NCBI GenBank assembly: GCA_016875015.1
Contig: VGSJ01000013.1
Coordinates: forward strand, 1-47,609
Length of the DNA stretch: 47,609 bases
Direction of reading: 5' to 3'
Source: Deltaproteobacteria bacterium
Lineage (GTDB): Bacteria > Desulfobacterota > Desulfobaccia > Desulfobaccales > 0-14-0-80-60-11
In this document: positions 27,025 through 37,270 of the stretch, in pieces
Position numbering within the stretch: position 1 is the first letter of the stretch
Layout of the letters: each line of letters starts with the position of its first letter
Made by a program: the position numbers and the translations under genes
The notes under the pieces: generated by a model
What the model saw: only the letters and a program-made list of their open reading frames with translations
What the model was told of the DNA's origin: nothing
Databases searched by the model: none

Positions 27025-29724
27025 TTAATATTGGTTGCCGGCTGATCCCCCCGGCGCATAAAAATTCATCTCTCCCCAGTTTTCCCCCACCCGCAGGTCC
27101 ACCGTTAGGGGAACTTTCAGCCGGACCACCCCCTCCATGACCCGCCGCACCAGGCGGGCGGTGTCTGCCAATTCGCCCCGGGGCACTTCAAATAAAAGCT
27201 CGTCATGGATCTGGAGGAGCATCGGTCCGGACAGACCCGCCCCTTGCCGCGCGGCTTCCACCTCCAGCATGGCTCGCTTGATGATATCCGCGGCCGTCCC
27301 CTGGAGCGGGGTGTTGATGGCGCTGCGCTCCGCCTCCTGCCGGACTATGCGGTTGCTGCTGTTGATCTGGGGGGTCTGGCGCCGGCGCCCCAGGAGCGTG
27401 GTCACCCACCCCTGTTCCCGGGCCTGCCGCAAGGTCTCCTCCAGATAGGCTTTGACTCGGGAGTATTTGGCAAAATACCGCTGGATGAATTCATTGGCCA
27501 TGCGGTTGTTCACCCCCAACTGTTTGGCCAGGCCGAACCCGCTCATGCCGTAAAGGATGCCGAAGTTGACCACCTTGGCCTGACGGCGCATATCCGGACT
27601 CACCAGTTCCGGGTGGATGCCGAACACCACCGCCGCGGTCTGCCGGTGGATGTCGATCCCGTCCTGGAAGGCCTTGAGAAGCGCGGGGTCCTCCGAGAAA
27701 TGGGCCAGGATGCGCAGTTCCATCTGGGAATAATCGGCGCTGAGGAAAATCTGTCCGGATGCCGGCACAAAGGCCTGGCGAATCTGCCCGCCTAGCTCCC
27801 CCCGGACCGGGATGTTCTGCAAATTGGGGTCCCGGCTGCTCAAACGCCCGGTGGCCGCCACCGACTGGACAAACGTGGTGTGCACCCTTCCGGTGGCCGG
27901 GTCTGCCAGCTTCAGCAGGGCATCCACGTAAGTTGATTTGAGTTTGCCCATGCTGCGGTACTCCAGGACCTTGGCGGCGATGGGACTCTCCGGGCCCAGA
28001 GACTGGAGGACCTCCAAGTCGGTGGAGTAGGCGGTTTTGCCCCGGGTCTTCTTCTGGGGCGTGAGTTTCATTTTCTCAAAGAGGATGCGGCCCAATTGCT
28101 GGGGCGACTGGATGAGAAATTCCTCGCCCGCCAGGGCATAAATTTCTCGTTCCAGGCGCTGCATCGCCACTTCCAGGTCCTGACCCAAGCGCTGGAGAAA
28201 TCCCTGGTCCAGGAGAACCCCCCGGGCCTCCATGCGGGCCAGGATGCCCAGCAGCGGCAATTCCAGGCCGGCATAGAGCTCCCAGAGGCCTTCCTTTTCC
28301 AGTTCGCTCTTCAACTGGGGCCAGAGCCTGAGCGCCGCCTCGGCCCGCTGGACGGCATACTGACAGGCCAGGTCCCGGTCCAACCCCACCGACGTGGCGG
28401 GCCGGCCCGCCAACTCCCGGGGACCCGGCAGGTTGAGCCCCAGGTAGTGGAGGGCCACATTTTCCAAAGTCTGCTCATACCGGGCCGGGTTGAGGAGATA
28501 CGACGCCAGGAGGATGTCGCCGGTGATCCCCCGCAATTCCGGCCCGAACCGCTGGGCCAGGAGCAGGGCGGTCTTGAGATCCGCCCCGACTTTGGCGACG
28601 CCCGCATCGGACCACACCGGGGCCAGCTTCTCCCAGACCGCGCGGTTTGACTCCCCGGAGGCCAGGGGGATATACGCCCCCTCCCCGGTCCGCCACGCCA
28701 GGCCGACCCCGGCAACCTCGGCCAACACCGGGTGCTGCTCGCTCATGACGAAGCTCAGGCCCAGGTGGCACAGGTTTCCAACCTGTGGGTCCCGGATGGC
28801 TTGGACCACCCGGTCCAGGTCCTCGGGGGCGTGCACCAGGGATCCGGTCACTCCGGATTGGTGGTCAATCCCCAATTCCTTGGTCAATTTGGTGAATTCC
28901 AGTTCCACAAACAACCGGCGCAGGGCTTCCCGGTCCGGGGGGCCGGGATGGAGCGCCTCCAGGTCCACCGTCAGGGGCACCTGGGCCTCGAGCTCGGTCA
29001 ACTGCCGGCTGAGCCGCGCCTGATCGGCATGTTCCTGTAATCGGGCCTTCAACGCCTTTTCTTTAATTTCCTCTATATGGGCCAGCAGATTTTCCAGGCT
29101 GTGATACCGGGCGATCAACTTGAGCGCGGTTTTCTCCCCGATGCCCGGCACCCCCGGGATATTGTCGCTGGCATCCCCCGCCAGGGCCCGCACCTCCACC
29201 AGTTCCCCGGGGGAAAGGCCATATTTCTCCCGGATGGCCGCCGGGTCATAGCGCACCTCTTTCATGGGATCCCACATGTCCACCCCGTCTTGCACCAGGG
29301 GCAGGAGGTCCTTGTCCCCGGAGATGATCTCCACCGCGAAGCCCTCTTCCCGCGCCCGCCGCACCAGGGTGCAGATGAGATCATCGGCTTCATACCCCTC
29401 GTGCACCAGGGAGGGCAGGTTGAGGGCGTCGATAATCTTCTTTATATAGGGGAGTTGGGTCGCCAGGGCCTCGGGCATAGACGGCCGGTGCGCCTTGTAT
29501 CCGCCATAGAGTCCGTGCCGGAAGGTGGGGCCTTTGGCGTCGAAGACCAGGGCCAGGTGCCGGGGCTGCCGCTCCCGGAGCACCTTGAGGAGCATGGTGG
29601 TCACCCCTAAAGTGGCGTTGGTGGGCACCCCCCGGGTGTTGGACAGAGGCGGCAGGGCATGAAAGGCCCGGTAAAAATAGGAGCTGATGTCGATGAGATA
29701 GAGGACGCGGGGGAAGGTTTCCAT
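27025..29724 (-). CDS. polA: DNA polymerase I (5'-3' exonuclease + polymerase; 3'-5' exonuclease motifs degenerate)
   Basis: Start moved to ATG at 29724 (METFPRVLYLIDISSYFYRAFHALPP); DYSQMELRILAH, motif RRQAKVVNFGILYGMS, LQIHDELLFEVP. Confidence 0.97.
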   Translation of the reverse strand: METFPRVLYLIDISSYFYRAFHALPPLSNTRGVPTNATLGVTTMLLKVLRERQPRHLALVFDAKGPTFRHGLYGGYKAHRPSMPEALATQLPYIKKIIDALNLPSLVHEGYEADDLICTLVRRAREEGFAVEIISGDKDLLPLVQDGVDMWDPMKEVRYDPAAIREKYGLSPGELVEVRALAGDASDNIPGVPGIGEKTALKLIARYHSLENLLAHIEEIKEKALKARLQEHADQARLSRQLTELEAQVPLTVDLEALHPGPPDREALRRLFVELEFTKLTKELGIDHQSGVTGSLVHAPEDLDRVVQAIRDPQVGNLCHLGLSFVMSEQHPVLAEVAGVGLAWRTGEGAYIPLASGESNRAVWEKLAPVWSDAGVAKVGADLKTALLLAQRFGPELRGITGDILLASYLLNPARYEQTLENVALHYLGLNLPGPRELAGRPATSVGLDRDLACQYAVQRAEAALRLWPQLKSELEKEGLWELYAGLELPLLGILARMEARGVLLDQGFLQRLGQDLEVAMQRLEREIYALAGEEFLIQSPQQLGRILFEKMKLTPQKKTRGKTAYSTDLEVLQSLGPESPIAAKVLEYRSMGKLKSTYVDALLKLADPATGRVHTTFVQSVAATGRLSSRDPNLQNIPVRGELGGQIRQAFVPASGQIFLSADYSQMELRILAHFSEDPALLKAFQDGIDIHRQTAAVVFGIHPELVSPDMRRQAKVVNFGILYGMSGFGLAKQLGVNNRMANEFIQRYFAKYSRVKAYLEETLRQAREQGWVTTLLGRRRQTPQINSSNRIVRQEAERSAINTPLQGTAADIIKRAMLEVEAARQGAGLSGPMLLQIHDELLFEVPRGELADTARLVRRVMEGVVRLKVPLTVDLRVGENWGEMNFYAPGGSAGNQY
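28764..28790. repeat. REP-type palindrome inside polA coding sequence
   Basis: GGTGGCACAGGTTTCCAACCTGTGGGT; arms CACAGGTT/AACCTGTG at 28769-28787 match the intergenic copy at 33117-33135. Confidence 0.75.
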
Positions 29725-29824
29725 CACGGGTATCCTTCTCCCCCTTATAGCCGCTACCGTCGGCCCTGTCAACTTGAGAAGGATACTTGGGGGCCTGTTC
29801 CTGGATAAATCCGCACCTCTGCCC

Positions 29825-30394
29825 TCACACCCGGGGCTTGCCCCAGATCTCCAGGACCGAGAGCTGCAGGAAGCGTTTGGACGCGGCGCTCTTGATAATC
29901 GACACGGTGTCCCAACCCCGGGCGGTGCCGCCGACGGCCACGACCTCTTCTCCTTCCGGGATGAGGCCCGCATCCACCGCCTCCATGACGATCTCGCAGC
30001 ACACCTTGAGCCCCTGCCCCAGGCGCCGCAAGGTATTAGCGATGAGCAGGGTGGGGGCGCTGCCCTTGAATTGATCCGCCAGGCTCGTCTCCAGGGAGTG
30101 GGTGAGGATGGTGGCCTTGAGCACCTTGCCTCCCAGGCGGGCGATCTCCTGGTAATGCTCCACCAGAAACTCGTCGAGATTGGGCCCCTTAAACCCCACG
30201 GAGTGCCCTACCACCACCAGGTTAAGGTCTTTGCCCTGCAAGCGCCGGGCGGCCTGGGCCCCGGAATCGCCGGTGGTGGACGCCACCACCAGGTGGCGAA
30301 ACCCCTCGGCCACGGCCTTCTCCATCAGTTCCAGGCAGGCCGGGGTGTTCTGCGGACCCACGCTCCGGAAATACCACACCTCTCTCTTAATCAT
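29825..30394 (-). CDS. Pyruvate kinase C-terminal (PK_C)-like stand-alone domain protein
   Basis: HLVVASTTGDSGAQAARRL, LVVVGHSVGFKGPN, VVAVGGTARGWDTVSII. Confidence 0.75.
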   Translation of the reverse strand: MIKREVWYFRSVGPQNTPACLELMEKAVAEGFRHLVVASTTGDSGAQAARRLQGKDLNLVVVGHSVGFKGPNLDEFLVEHYQEIARLGGKVLKATILTHSLETSLADQFKGSAPTLLIANTLRRLGQGLKVCCEIVMEAVDAGLIPEGEEVVAVGGTARGWDTVSIIKSAASKRFLQLSVLEIWGKPRV

Positions 30395-30644
30395 CAGTTC
30401 ACCTCATGGATCTTTATGGAGATGAAAAACTTGGCGGATTATATCAAATGGCGCATAGGGTCGGAAAGTCAGACCGGGCCCCGGGCTGTATTCGGCTGCT
30501 CATCCGGCCGTCGGCCACATTCATGTTGCCGGCAAATCTGCCGATAAGATAAGGGGGGCCAGGGGGAGCTGGACCCGTCCGCCCATCGCCGGGCGCCAAG
30601 AACGTCTGGAGGCAAGGACATGGGCCTAGAAAGCGAGCCACCTC

Positions 30645-31568
30645 ATGGGCATGAAGCATAATCCGGTTGATTCAGATAGAAAACCCGAGGTCCCGGCGGG
30701 CGTGGCCGGGCCGCATCCCGGGCCGGAGACCCCGCCGGGGCGTCGGCACTCCGTCACGGTATCGTCCTCGCCGCCTTATGCCTCGGAGGATAACGATGTC
30801 CTGGAGCGGAGCTTTAAGGAGCTGGGGCGCTACTATCGCCACTCCAGCGCCGGCCGCCGCTGCCTGGGCATTGTTCATCAGATGAACACGCCGATGCAGG
30901 TCCTCTCGTTCCAGTTGGACCTCCTGGAGCAGAAAGCCCAGGAGGAGTTGGACCTGCTCACCGGATCCCCCCTAACCGACGCCGAACCCCTCATGACCCT
31001 GGCCCACTACCGCCAGGCGAAATTCAGCCAATTACGCCGGGAGATCGACCGGTTGCAAGGCATGGCCCGCAGCCTGGTTCTGCAAGGGGTGCATGAAGAC
31101 GCTCAGGAGAAGTTCCCCCTGGATCTCAATGAGATCTGCCGGCAGGAACTGGAACTCTATCAGGCCCAGCCATTTTTCAAACACCGGGTAACCGGTGAAT
31201 TTCACTTCCAGGAAGCCCTGCCATTATTTTCCGGGCACTATATCGATTTCAGCCAGAGTTTACGGAATCTCATCGACAACTCCCTGGAGGCCATGGCCGG
31301 GACGGATCGCCGGCGCCTGACGGTGGTGACGGCCTGCCAGGACCGGCGGATCATGCTGCGCATCGGCGACACCGGCGCGGGCATCCAGCCGGTTTCTTTA
31401 CCCCGGATCTTCCAACCATTCTTCACTACCAAGCAAACCCCCGGCGGGGACCGGGCCGGCCTGGGGTTGTTCATGGTGCGCCGGCTCCTGGCCCCCTATC
31501 AGGCTGAGATCCGGGTGGACAGCGATTCCGGCGGGACGTGGGTGACCGTCTCGTTCCCGGTGGCTTGA
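30645..31568 (+). CDS. Orphan sensor histidine kinase
   Basis: H-box-like GIVHQMNTPMQVLS, N-box QSLRNLIDNSLEAM, G1 IGDTGAGI, F/G2 FFTTKQTPGGDRAGLGLFMVRR; no response regulator nearby. Confidence 0.85.
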   Translation: MGMKHNPVDSDRKPEVPAGVAGPHPGPETPPGRRHSVTVSSSPPYASEDNDVLERSFKELGRYYRHSSAGRRCLGIVHQMNTPMQVLSFQLDLLEQKAQEELDLLTGSPLTDAEPLMTLAHYRQAKFSQLRREIDRLQGMARSLVLQGVHEDAQEKFPLDLNEICRQELELYQAQPFFKHRVTGEFHFQEALPLFSGHYIDFSQSLRNLIDNSLEAMAGTDRRRLTVVTACQDRRIMLRIGDTGAGIQPVSLPRIFQPFFTTKQTPGGDRAGLGLFMVRRLLAPYQAEIRVDSDSGGTWVTVSFPVA

Positions 31569-33032
31569 GCCTCTGGAGCGAAGGGAACCACCCTCTCCGG
31601 GGGGCGCCGGTAGCGGCGGCGCGGACACGGCGCCAAGGGCGGCGGGCATCGGGGGCGGCGGCCGGCGGTTCAAATCCGCGGTTTGCAGAAAAACCTCTGC
31701 CGCCCGGCCGGCCTTGAAGTATTGACCGACCAGCTTCAGGCGGGCCAACCGTTCCGTGGGCGCCGGGTGGGATTTAAGAAAATAGTTGTCTTCAAACGGG
31801 TCATGATGAACCACCGCGGCCATTCTCTCCCAAACGGCTGCCCCCTTCTCAATATTATAGCCGGCCTGGAAAGCATACCAGGCCCCATAAATATCCGCTT
31901 CCCGCTCATCCTCCTGGGAAAAAACGCTCACCACGGCATTTGGGGCTACCCGGCGAACGTCCGGCGACACCATGACATGCCGCCAGTCCAGGAGGTGGTT
32001 TAAAGAGAGGGTGCTGAAGGCGGTGATGGCCTCGCCCATAAATTTCCCCAGTTCCCGATGCGCCGCCCCTCTTATGAGATGGCCCAGGACCTGATGCGCC
32101 ATCTCGTGCCCCACGATCAGGGCCAGCTCATCGTCATTGAGGCAGAAACTGACCATCCGCCGGGTCAGGATGATTTTCCCAGGAGCGGCGAAGGCATTAA
32201 CGCTATTGCCTTTAGTGTCCACCAGGATGGCATATTCCGCCGGGAGCAGTTGGGGATAAATGGTCGCCAGCATTTTTTGGTCGTCCCGCTGAATGAGCAA
32301 CTCTACCGGCCCGGTAAGATAACGTCCCCGGGCTTCAATGTTGATATGCTTTAAGTCCAACATGATGGCGGGCAATAGTTCGCCGGGAAACCACATGTAG
32401 ATAAACTTCTGGACGCTTCTATATTTGTACCTTTGCTCATAACTAGATATGGGTAAGATAAAGAGGAAATCTTTAAAAATATCCCGCGTGGTTTTAATGG
32501 CCTCATCCCAGGCCGCCACCTCGGTGGGGATGGGCCAATTATTCACTGCCAGAATAATATCTCCTTGTTTCAGACCGCGTTCCTTCAGAATAATATTTCC
32601 TTGCCGCAGTTCGGCCTCCCGGGCCGGGGAGGGACGCCAGACCTGGTCCACCGCCACCCGGCCGGTGGCGGTGATCCACCAGTTGAAACCCAGGAAGGGA
32701 TAGGTGCGGCCTTGAGTCTGGGGCAGCCACGGCATCAGGCGGAGAAATACCCGGGAAACCCGCTCCCAGTACCAGCTCTGATAAGGGTGGCGCCGGGCGG
32801 TGTCCAGTTGGGCGGCTTCAATCTGGGGCGCCGTGGGGGTCGGCTTGGTCACCTCGGCACAGCCGGCAAGGATTAAAAGACTGGGGATCAGGAAGATAAT
32901 TAAGGGCAGCCGCAGGGAGAAGCCAAGATTGGTTTGACTCCTGGTTCCCAATCTCCTGCTTGGGAACCCCCTTGTCCGCCAAGCTCCGGCTTGGCGAAAG
33001 AAATCAAGCAAATTTAGCAGGTTGTGCATCAT
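31398..33032 (-). CDS. M48 family metalloprotease lipoprotein with PDZ-like segment; start uncertain
   Basis: IVGHEMAHQVLGH zinc motif, lipobox SLLILAGC, LKQGDIILAVNNWPIP; stop TAA at 31398-31400 lies inside the convergent histidine kinase gene. Confidence 0.8.
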   Translation of the reverse strand: MMHNLLNLLDFFRQAGAWRTRGFPSRRLGTRSQTNLGFSLRLPLIIFLIPSLLILAGCAEVTKPTPTAPQIEAAQLDTARRHPYQSWYWERVSRVFLRLMPWLPQTQGRTYPFLGFNWWITATGRVAVDQVWRPSPAREAELRQGNIILKERGLKQGDIILAVNNWPIPTEVAAWDEAIKTTRDIFKDFLFILPISSYEQRYKYRSVQKFIYMWFPGELLPAIMLDLKHINIEARGRYLTGPVELLIQRDDQKMLATIYPQLLPAEYAILVDTKGNSVNAFAAPGKIILTRRMVSFCLNDDELALIVGHEMAHQVLGHLIRGAAHRELGKFMGEAITAFSTLSLNHLLDWRHVMVSPDVRRVAPNAVVSVFSQEDEREADIYGAWYAFQAGYNIEKGAAVWERMAAVVHHDPFEDNYFLKSHPAPTERLARLKLVGQYFKAGRAAEVFLQTADLNRRPPPPMPAALGAVSAPPLPAPPGEGGSLRSRGSSHRERDGHPRPAGIAVHPDLSLIGGQEPAHHEQPQAGPVPAGGLLGSEEWLEDPG

Positions 33033-33135
33033 ATCAAGATGTCCCCAAGCAGAGCTTGGGGTTAGATTTGCGGCTCCCAAGCAGGAGCTTGGGAGCCAGG
33101 AAAGAATCATTGTCCGCACAGGTTGGAAACCTGTG
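32943..33135. repeat. Cluster of five short palindromes (TTCCCAAGC...GCTTGGGAA-type and CACAGGTT...AACCTGTG)
   Basis: Perfect arms at 32943-32968, 32978-32995, 33043-33061, 33072-33097 and 33117-33135. Confidence 0.85.
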
Positions 33136-33157
33136 CCGCCAATGGCCAATAATCTTC

Positions 33158-36100
33158 TTAAAACCTCCAGCGCAACGACGCCCCCGCGGTAAAGAGCCGA
33201 TAGTTATCCACCCACTCCCGGAAATAGAAGGCATGCACGTCCATGTAAAAATTCTGGACGAACTCCCATTCCAGGGCCGCCAGACCCTGGAGGCTCGGAC
33301 CCCAATTCCCGTGCTGGCTCACGGCCTGCACCGTGCCCTGGAGGATCAGGGTGGGCAGGCGGAAAATCTGCCGGTCGAAATCCACCCCCAAGCCGATGGC
33401 CTGGTAGGCCGCCGGGCTGAAATAGGCGTCATGGCGCTGGCTATAGGAGGCCAGGAAGTAGTGGGGGGTGAACTCCAGGCGCATGCGGGGTTGGCTGACG
33501 GCCTGCCACTTCAAACCCTGGTACAGGGTGAGGCGCCGGTTTTGATCGGAATAGAAGGCGCCGCCTAAGTTCCCCCGCCAGTCCAACCCGGGGCGGAACT
33601 GGTGATTGTACGAGAGATCCACCTGCTGATAGGTGGTGATGCGGGCTTCCGTGAGATTGAGCACCGACTGGTAGAGGCGGGGGAACAGGTAAGCCTCCTG
33701 GTCGAAGATATCCCGGCGGCTGTACCTCAGAGTGGCATCGGTCTTGGGCGTTGGTGAAAAACCCAGCTCCAGAGTGCCCAGGAGGCGGTTCTGGGAGTCT
33801 TTGGCAGTAAACTGCGTACCTCGGGCCACATCGGTGACGGTCCGGGGGATGATAAAAACCGGAAAAAAACCGCCGGTCCAGTAACCGGGAATCGTGTACT
33901 CCCCCCGTTGGCCGATGGAAAAGTCGTCCCGCCGCCAATACCGCCGCAGAATGATTTCGCCGCTGAGCTTCAGGCGGTCATCCACTGCCAGGGGCCCCAG
34001 GCCCAGGTTGACTTCCGCCCGGCGCAGGCGGCTGGCCGCCGCGGCCTGCTGCTCATAAACCTTGTCCAGGCCCAGATCGAAGGTCCCCATTTTGACATTC
34101 TTGGTATTCTGATTGTATTCCCGGTATTCCAAGCCCAGTTGGGCCGGCAGCACCTTGGTGATCCAGAAGCCGCCGCCGATCCGGAAGATGACGCCAGAGA
34201 GCTTGTTGCTGTCGGTGAGATAGAGGGATTCGGGTTGGATGATGGGCAGCACCCCGGAGAGAAAGGCGGGCAGATAATTGCTGAGGCCTAGCCCCCGGGG
34301 TTCCCGGCCCAACCGGGAGAATTGTAAGGGGCGCTGCGCCTCTTCGGGGCGGCGCTCGCCCCGGGAGCCGGGAAAGCCCCGGGAGGCCATCTCGGGCCGC
34401 ATCTGCTGGCGGACATCCTCCAGTTCATTGAGTAACTCAAGGTCCTGGGGCGCCTCCTTCAGGGCCTGGGCAAATTCCTTATAGGCCGCCCCCCAATTGC
34501 CCCGGGACCGGGCTTGACGGGCCCGGGCCACCTGCGCCGCCTGGGAATCGGGTTGAAGATTGATGATCTCCTGGTAGAGCGTCACCGCGTTTTTATCCCC
34601 CATGGCCTCCAGGGTCCTGGCCTTTTCCCTGAGAAAGTCAGCCGGAGGAATTTTCCCCTCCAGTTGGGCCAGGGTGCGGAGCGTCTCCGGATAGTTCTGC
34701 TCCCCCCGGTACGCCTGTGCCAAGAGAAGCAGCCCCTGGGAGTAATCCGGAGAATCCGCCGGGATTTTGGCCACCACGGCCTTGACCCCTTCATATTGGC
34801 GCCGCATAAGATAAAGCCGGGCCATCTCCAGGGGCGCGGCGGGATTGCCCTGTTTCTCCATGAGATGCAGGGCCTGGCCAAAATTCTTCTGGGCCATCTG
34901 GCATTGCAGGAGGAGTTTGGCGATGGATTGATCCTGGGGCCGGCGCTTCAAGGCCTGCTCATAGTATCTTACCGCCGCGGCCCCATTGTCCAACTCCATG
35001 GCCAGCCCGGCCAGGGCCAGGAGCTCCCCGGGGCTGTCCGGCTGCCGGTGGCGCCGATACTCCTGGAGCACGTGCAGCAGATAATCGAGTTTGCCGCCTT
35101 GCCGCCCCAGCTTTCCGGCGAAAAAGGCCAGGGCGGCGACATATTCGGGACCACCCACCCGGATGCCGGGCAGGCGATTCATCACGCGGTCCAGGTCCTC
35201 ATAGCGCGGCAGCCGGGGCAAGATGGAGGCCATAATGAGGAGAGAGGCGTGATGGTAACGGTTTTTCCGGAGATTCACCACGAGCAAATCAACGGCCTTG
35301 GAGAGATGGGATGGATCCGCCGAATGGGCGTAGCCGCGGGCCAGCAGGGCCCGTCCGTCTATGCTCAGGTCGGGCAAGGGTTCCAGTTCCTTCTGGGCCA
35401 GGGCCAGGGCCTTGGGAAAATCCCGGAGGCTGAGATAGGCTTCCACGGCCGCCATCCGCACCCCCTGGTCCTCGGGCTGCTCCATCCGCAGGCGGTTCAG
35501 GAGTTCCAGGGCCTCGGAACCCCGCTCCAGGTAAGTCAGGACCCGGGCCTTCTCCAGACGGGCGGCGCGGTCCTCCGGGGCCTTCTTCAGGGAGAGATCA
35601 TAGTTTTTCAGGGCTTCCGGCAGGTTGCCCAGCCACAGGTAGAGGTGGGCCTGCTCCCGGAGGAGGCGGGGGTCTTCCGGAGTCGGGCATTTTTGCAATT
35701 CCTGGGCCGCCTGCTCCCAGCGCCGGTCCTCCAGAAGGAGACTGATGCGCCGCAGACGCAGATTGACGTCATCCTGAATTTTCAGGACCTCGCCGTATTG
35801 GCTCAAGGCTGCATCGCGGGTGGCGGGCTCGAAAGATAAGACCTCGGCCAGCTGTCTTCTGACCTCCACGTCCTGAGGGTTCTGTTCCAGATAGGTGGAA
35901 AAGTAGTGCGCCGCCTGGCCCCAGTGCTTCTGGTAGAAATGGAGTTGTCCGGAAAATAGCAGCAATTTTGGGTCCTTGGAATTCTGCTGGCGCAGCGGTG
36001 CGATGATTTCCAGGGCATCCTGATAACGGCGGGCATAGGAATAGGTCAGGGCCGCTTCCCAGCGCAACTCGCCTTTGATGAGCTGCCGCCGGGATGCCTC

Positions 36101-37270
36101 ATCCCACAAGCCTGCGGCCTTGGTGAAGCGGTTTTTCCGGGCGTAGAGGCGGGCCAGGTTGATAATGGTTTCCTGGTGGGTGTCGCCCTCCTCCCAGGCT
36201 TTGTGGTATTGGGTCTGGGCCTTGTCGAAATCCCCGATGAGCAGCAGCTCCAGGGCATACCAGCGCCGCAAGGCGGGATCGGGCTGGTGTTGCATCAGAG
36301 GGCCCAGGACCCCTGCGGCTTCCGCGTGATTGCCCTTTTGGGCCCAGAGCCGGGCCAGGTCCAGGGCGTATTCCTTCTGGCCCCGGTTACGGGCGTAGAG
36401 CCAGAGATACTGATGCAGGGCCCGGTCGTAATCCTTGGCGGCAGCCGCGGCCTTGGCCGCCTCCAGGCGGAGTCCGGAATTCTCGGCGCTCTTCTCCAGC
36501 AGGCGCTGGTAAATATCGCTGGCCGCCCGGTAATCCCGCTGCCAATAATGCAGCAGGGCCAGGGAGTGGAGGGCCTCCTGGTCCTCGGGAAACTCGGCCG
36601 CTTCCTCTTCCTGGAGGGGAATGGCTTCTTTGTAGCGATTCAGGGAGACCAGCAGCTTTACCAGCCGCCGACGCACCTGGGGGTCCCGGTCCAGGCCGTA
36701 GAGCCGCTGATAATAGGTAGCCGCCAGGGGAAAATACTGCTCATGGCCGGCGGCGATGCCGGCCGCACTCGCCAGGATGCTCCGATCATCGGGCTGGCGC
36801 TGGAGGTACCAGGCCAGCGTGTCCAACGCCTCCTTGGGCTCCCCCAGCCGATCCAGGGCCTGGGCATGAATGATCAAGGCCCCGGGTCCCGGGTCCCGGT
36901 CCATCATCTGGCGGGAAAGCTCCAGCGCCGCCTTGAACTGGCCGGCATCGAGATAAATCCGGCCCAATAAAACCCCATACTCAGAATTATTCGGGTCCCT
37001 GGCCCAGGCCTTCCGGGCCAGTTCCAAGGCGCGAGCCTGATCGCCTCGGGCTGCGGCCTCCTGGGCGCCCCGGTATAATGAATGGGTTGACCGCCAGAAG
37101 TCATGATCCTGACTCCAGGCGAGGCAGAAGATCCCCCCGATGAAGAGAAATGGCAGAATCCACATCAGCCAGCGGATTTTGTCGGCCTTCCAGAGGAGAT
37201 AACAGATTAGCCCCAGGAAGAAGAGGGATAGAAACAGTATCAGAATAAAGCCGTATGGGGTACTACCCAT
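33158..37270 (-). CDS. Large TPR protein with N-terminal TM segments and C-terminal outer-membrane beta-barrel (PelB/BcsC/PgaA-like exopolysaccharide exporter)
   Basis: 1370 aa; two hydrophobic N-terminal helices, about 20 TPR-like units, C-terminal beta-rich region ending GASLRWRF with terminal Phe; overlaps the GT2 end by 8 nt. Confidence 0.82.
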   Translation of the reverse strand: MGSTPYGFILILFLSLFFLGLICYLLWKADKIRWLMWILPFLFIGGIFCLAWSQDHDFWRSTHSLYRGAQEAAARGDQARALELARKAWARDPNNSEYGVLLGRIYLDAGQFKAALELSRQMMDRDPGPGALIIHAQALDRLGEPKEALDTLAWYLQRQPDDRSILASAAGIAAGHEQYFPLAATYYQRLYGLDRDPQVRRRLVKLLVSLNRYKEAIPLQEEEAAEFPEDQEALHSLALLHYWQRDYRAASDIYQRLLEKSAENSGLRLEAAKAAAAAKDYDRALHQYLWLYARNRGQKEYALDLARLWAQKGNHAEAAGVLGPLMQHQPDPALRRWYALELLLIGDFDKAQTQYHKAWEEGDTHQETIINLARLYARKNRFTKAAGLWDEASRRQLIKGELRWEAALTYSYARRYQDALEIIAPLRQQNSKDPKLLLFSGQLHFYQKHWGQAAHYFSTYLEQNPQDVEVRRQLAEVLSFEPATRDAALSQYGEVLKIQDDVNLRLRRISLLLEDRRWEQAAQELQKCPTPEDPRLLREQAHLYLWLGNLPEALKNYDLSLKKAPEDRAARLEKARVLTYLERGSEALELLNRLRMEQPEDQGVRMAAVEAYLSLRDFPKALALAQKELEPLPDLSIDGRALLARGYAHSADPSHLSKAVDLLVVNLRKNRYHHASLLIMASILPRLPRYEDLDRVMNRLPGIRVGGPEYVAALAFFAGKLGRQGGKLDYLLHVLQEYRRHRQPDSPGELLALAGLAMELDNGAAAVRYYEQALKRRPQDQSIAKLLLQCQMAQKNFGQALHLMEKQGNPAAPLEMARLYLMRRQYEGVKAVVAKIPADSPDYSQGLLLLAQAYRGEQNYPETLRTLAQLEGKIPPADFLREKARTLEAMGDKNAVTLYQEIINLQPDSQAAQVARARQARSRGNWGAAYKEFAQALKEAPQDLELLNELEDVRQQMRPEMASRGFPGSRGERRPEEAQRPLQFSRLGREPRGLGLSNYLPAFLSGVLPIIQPESLYLTDSNKLSGVIFRIGGGFWITKVLPAQLGLEYREYNQNTKNVKMGTFDLGLDKVYEQQAAAASRLRRAEVNLGLGPLAVDDRLKLSGEIILRRYWRRDDFSIGQRGEYTIPGYWTGGFFPVFIIPRTVTDVARGTQFTAKDSQNRLLGTLELGFSPTPKTDATLRYSRRDIFDQEAYLFPRLYQSVLNLTEARITTYQQVDLSYNHQFRPGLDWRGNLGGAFYSDQNRRLTLYQGLKWQAVSQPRMRLEFTPHYFLASYSQRHDAYFSPAAYQAIGLGVDFDRQIFRLPTLILQGTVQAVSQHGNWGPSLQGLAALEWEFVQNFYMDVHAFYFREWVDNYRLFTAGASLRWRF

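Noticed and set aside
34514-35839. 441-aa plus-strand ORF
   Set aside because: Antisense to the TPR array; repetitive LxxLG pattern is the complement of the TPR codons
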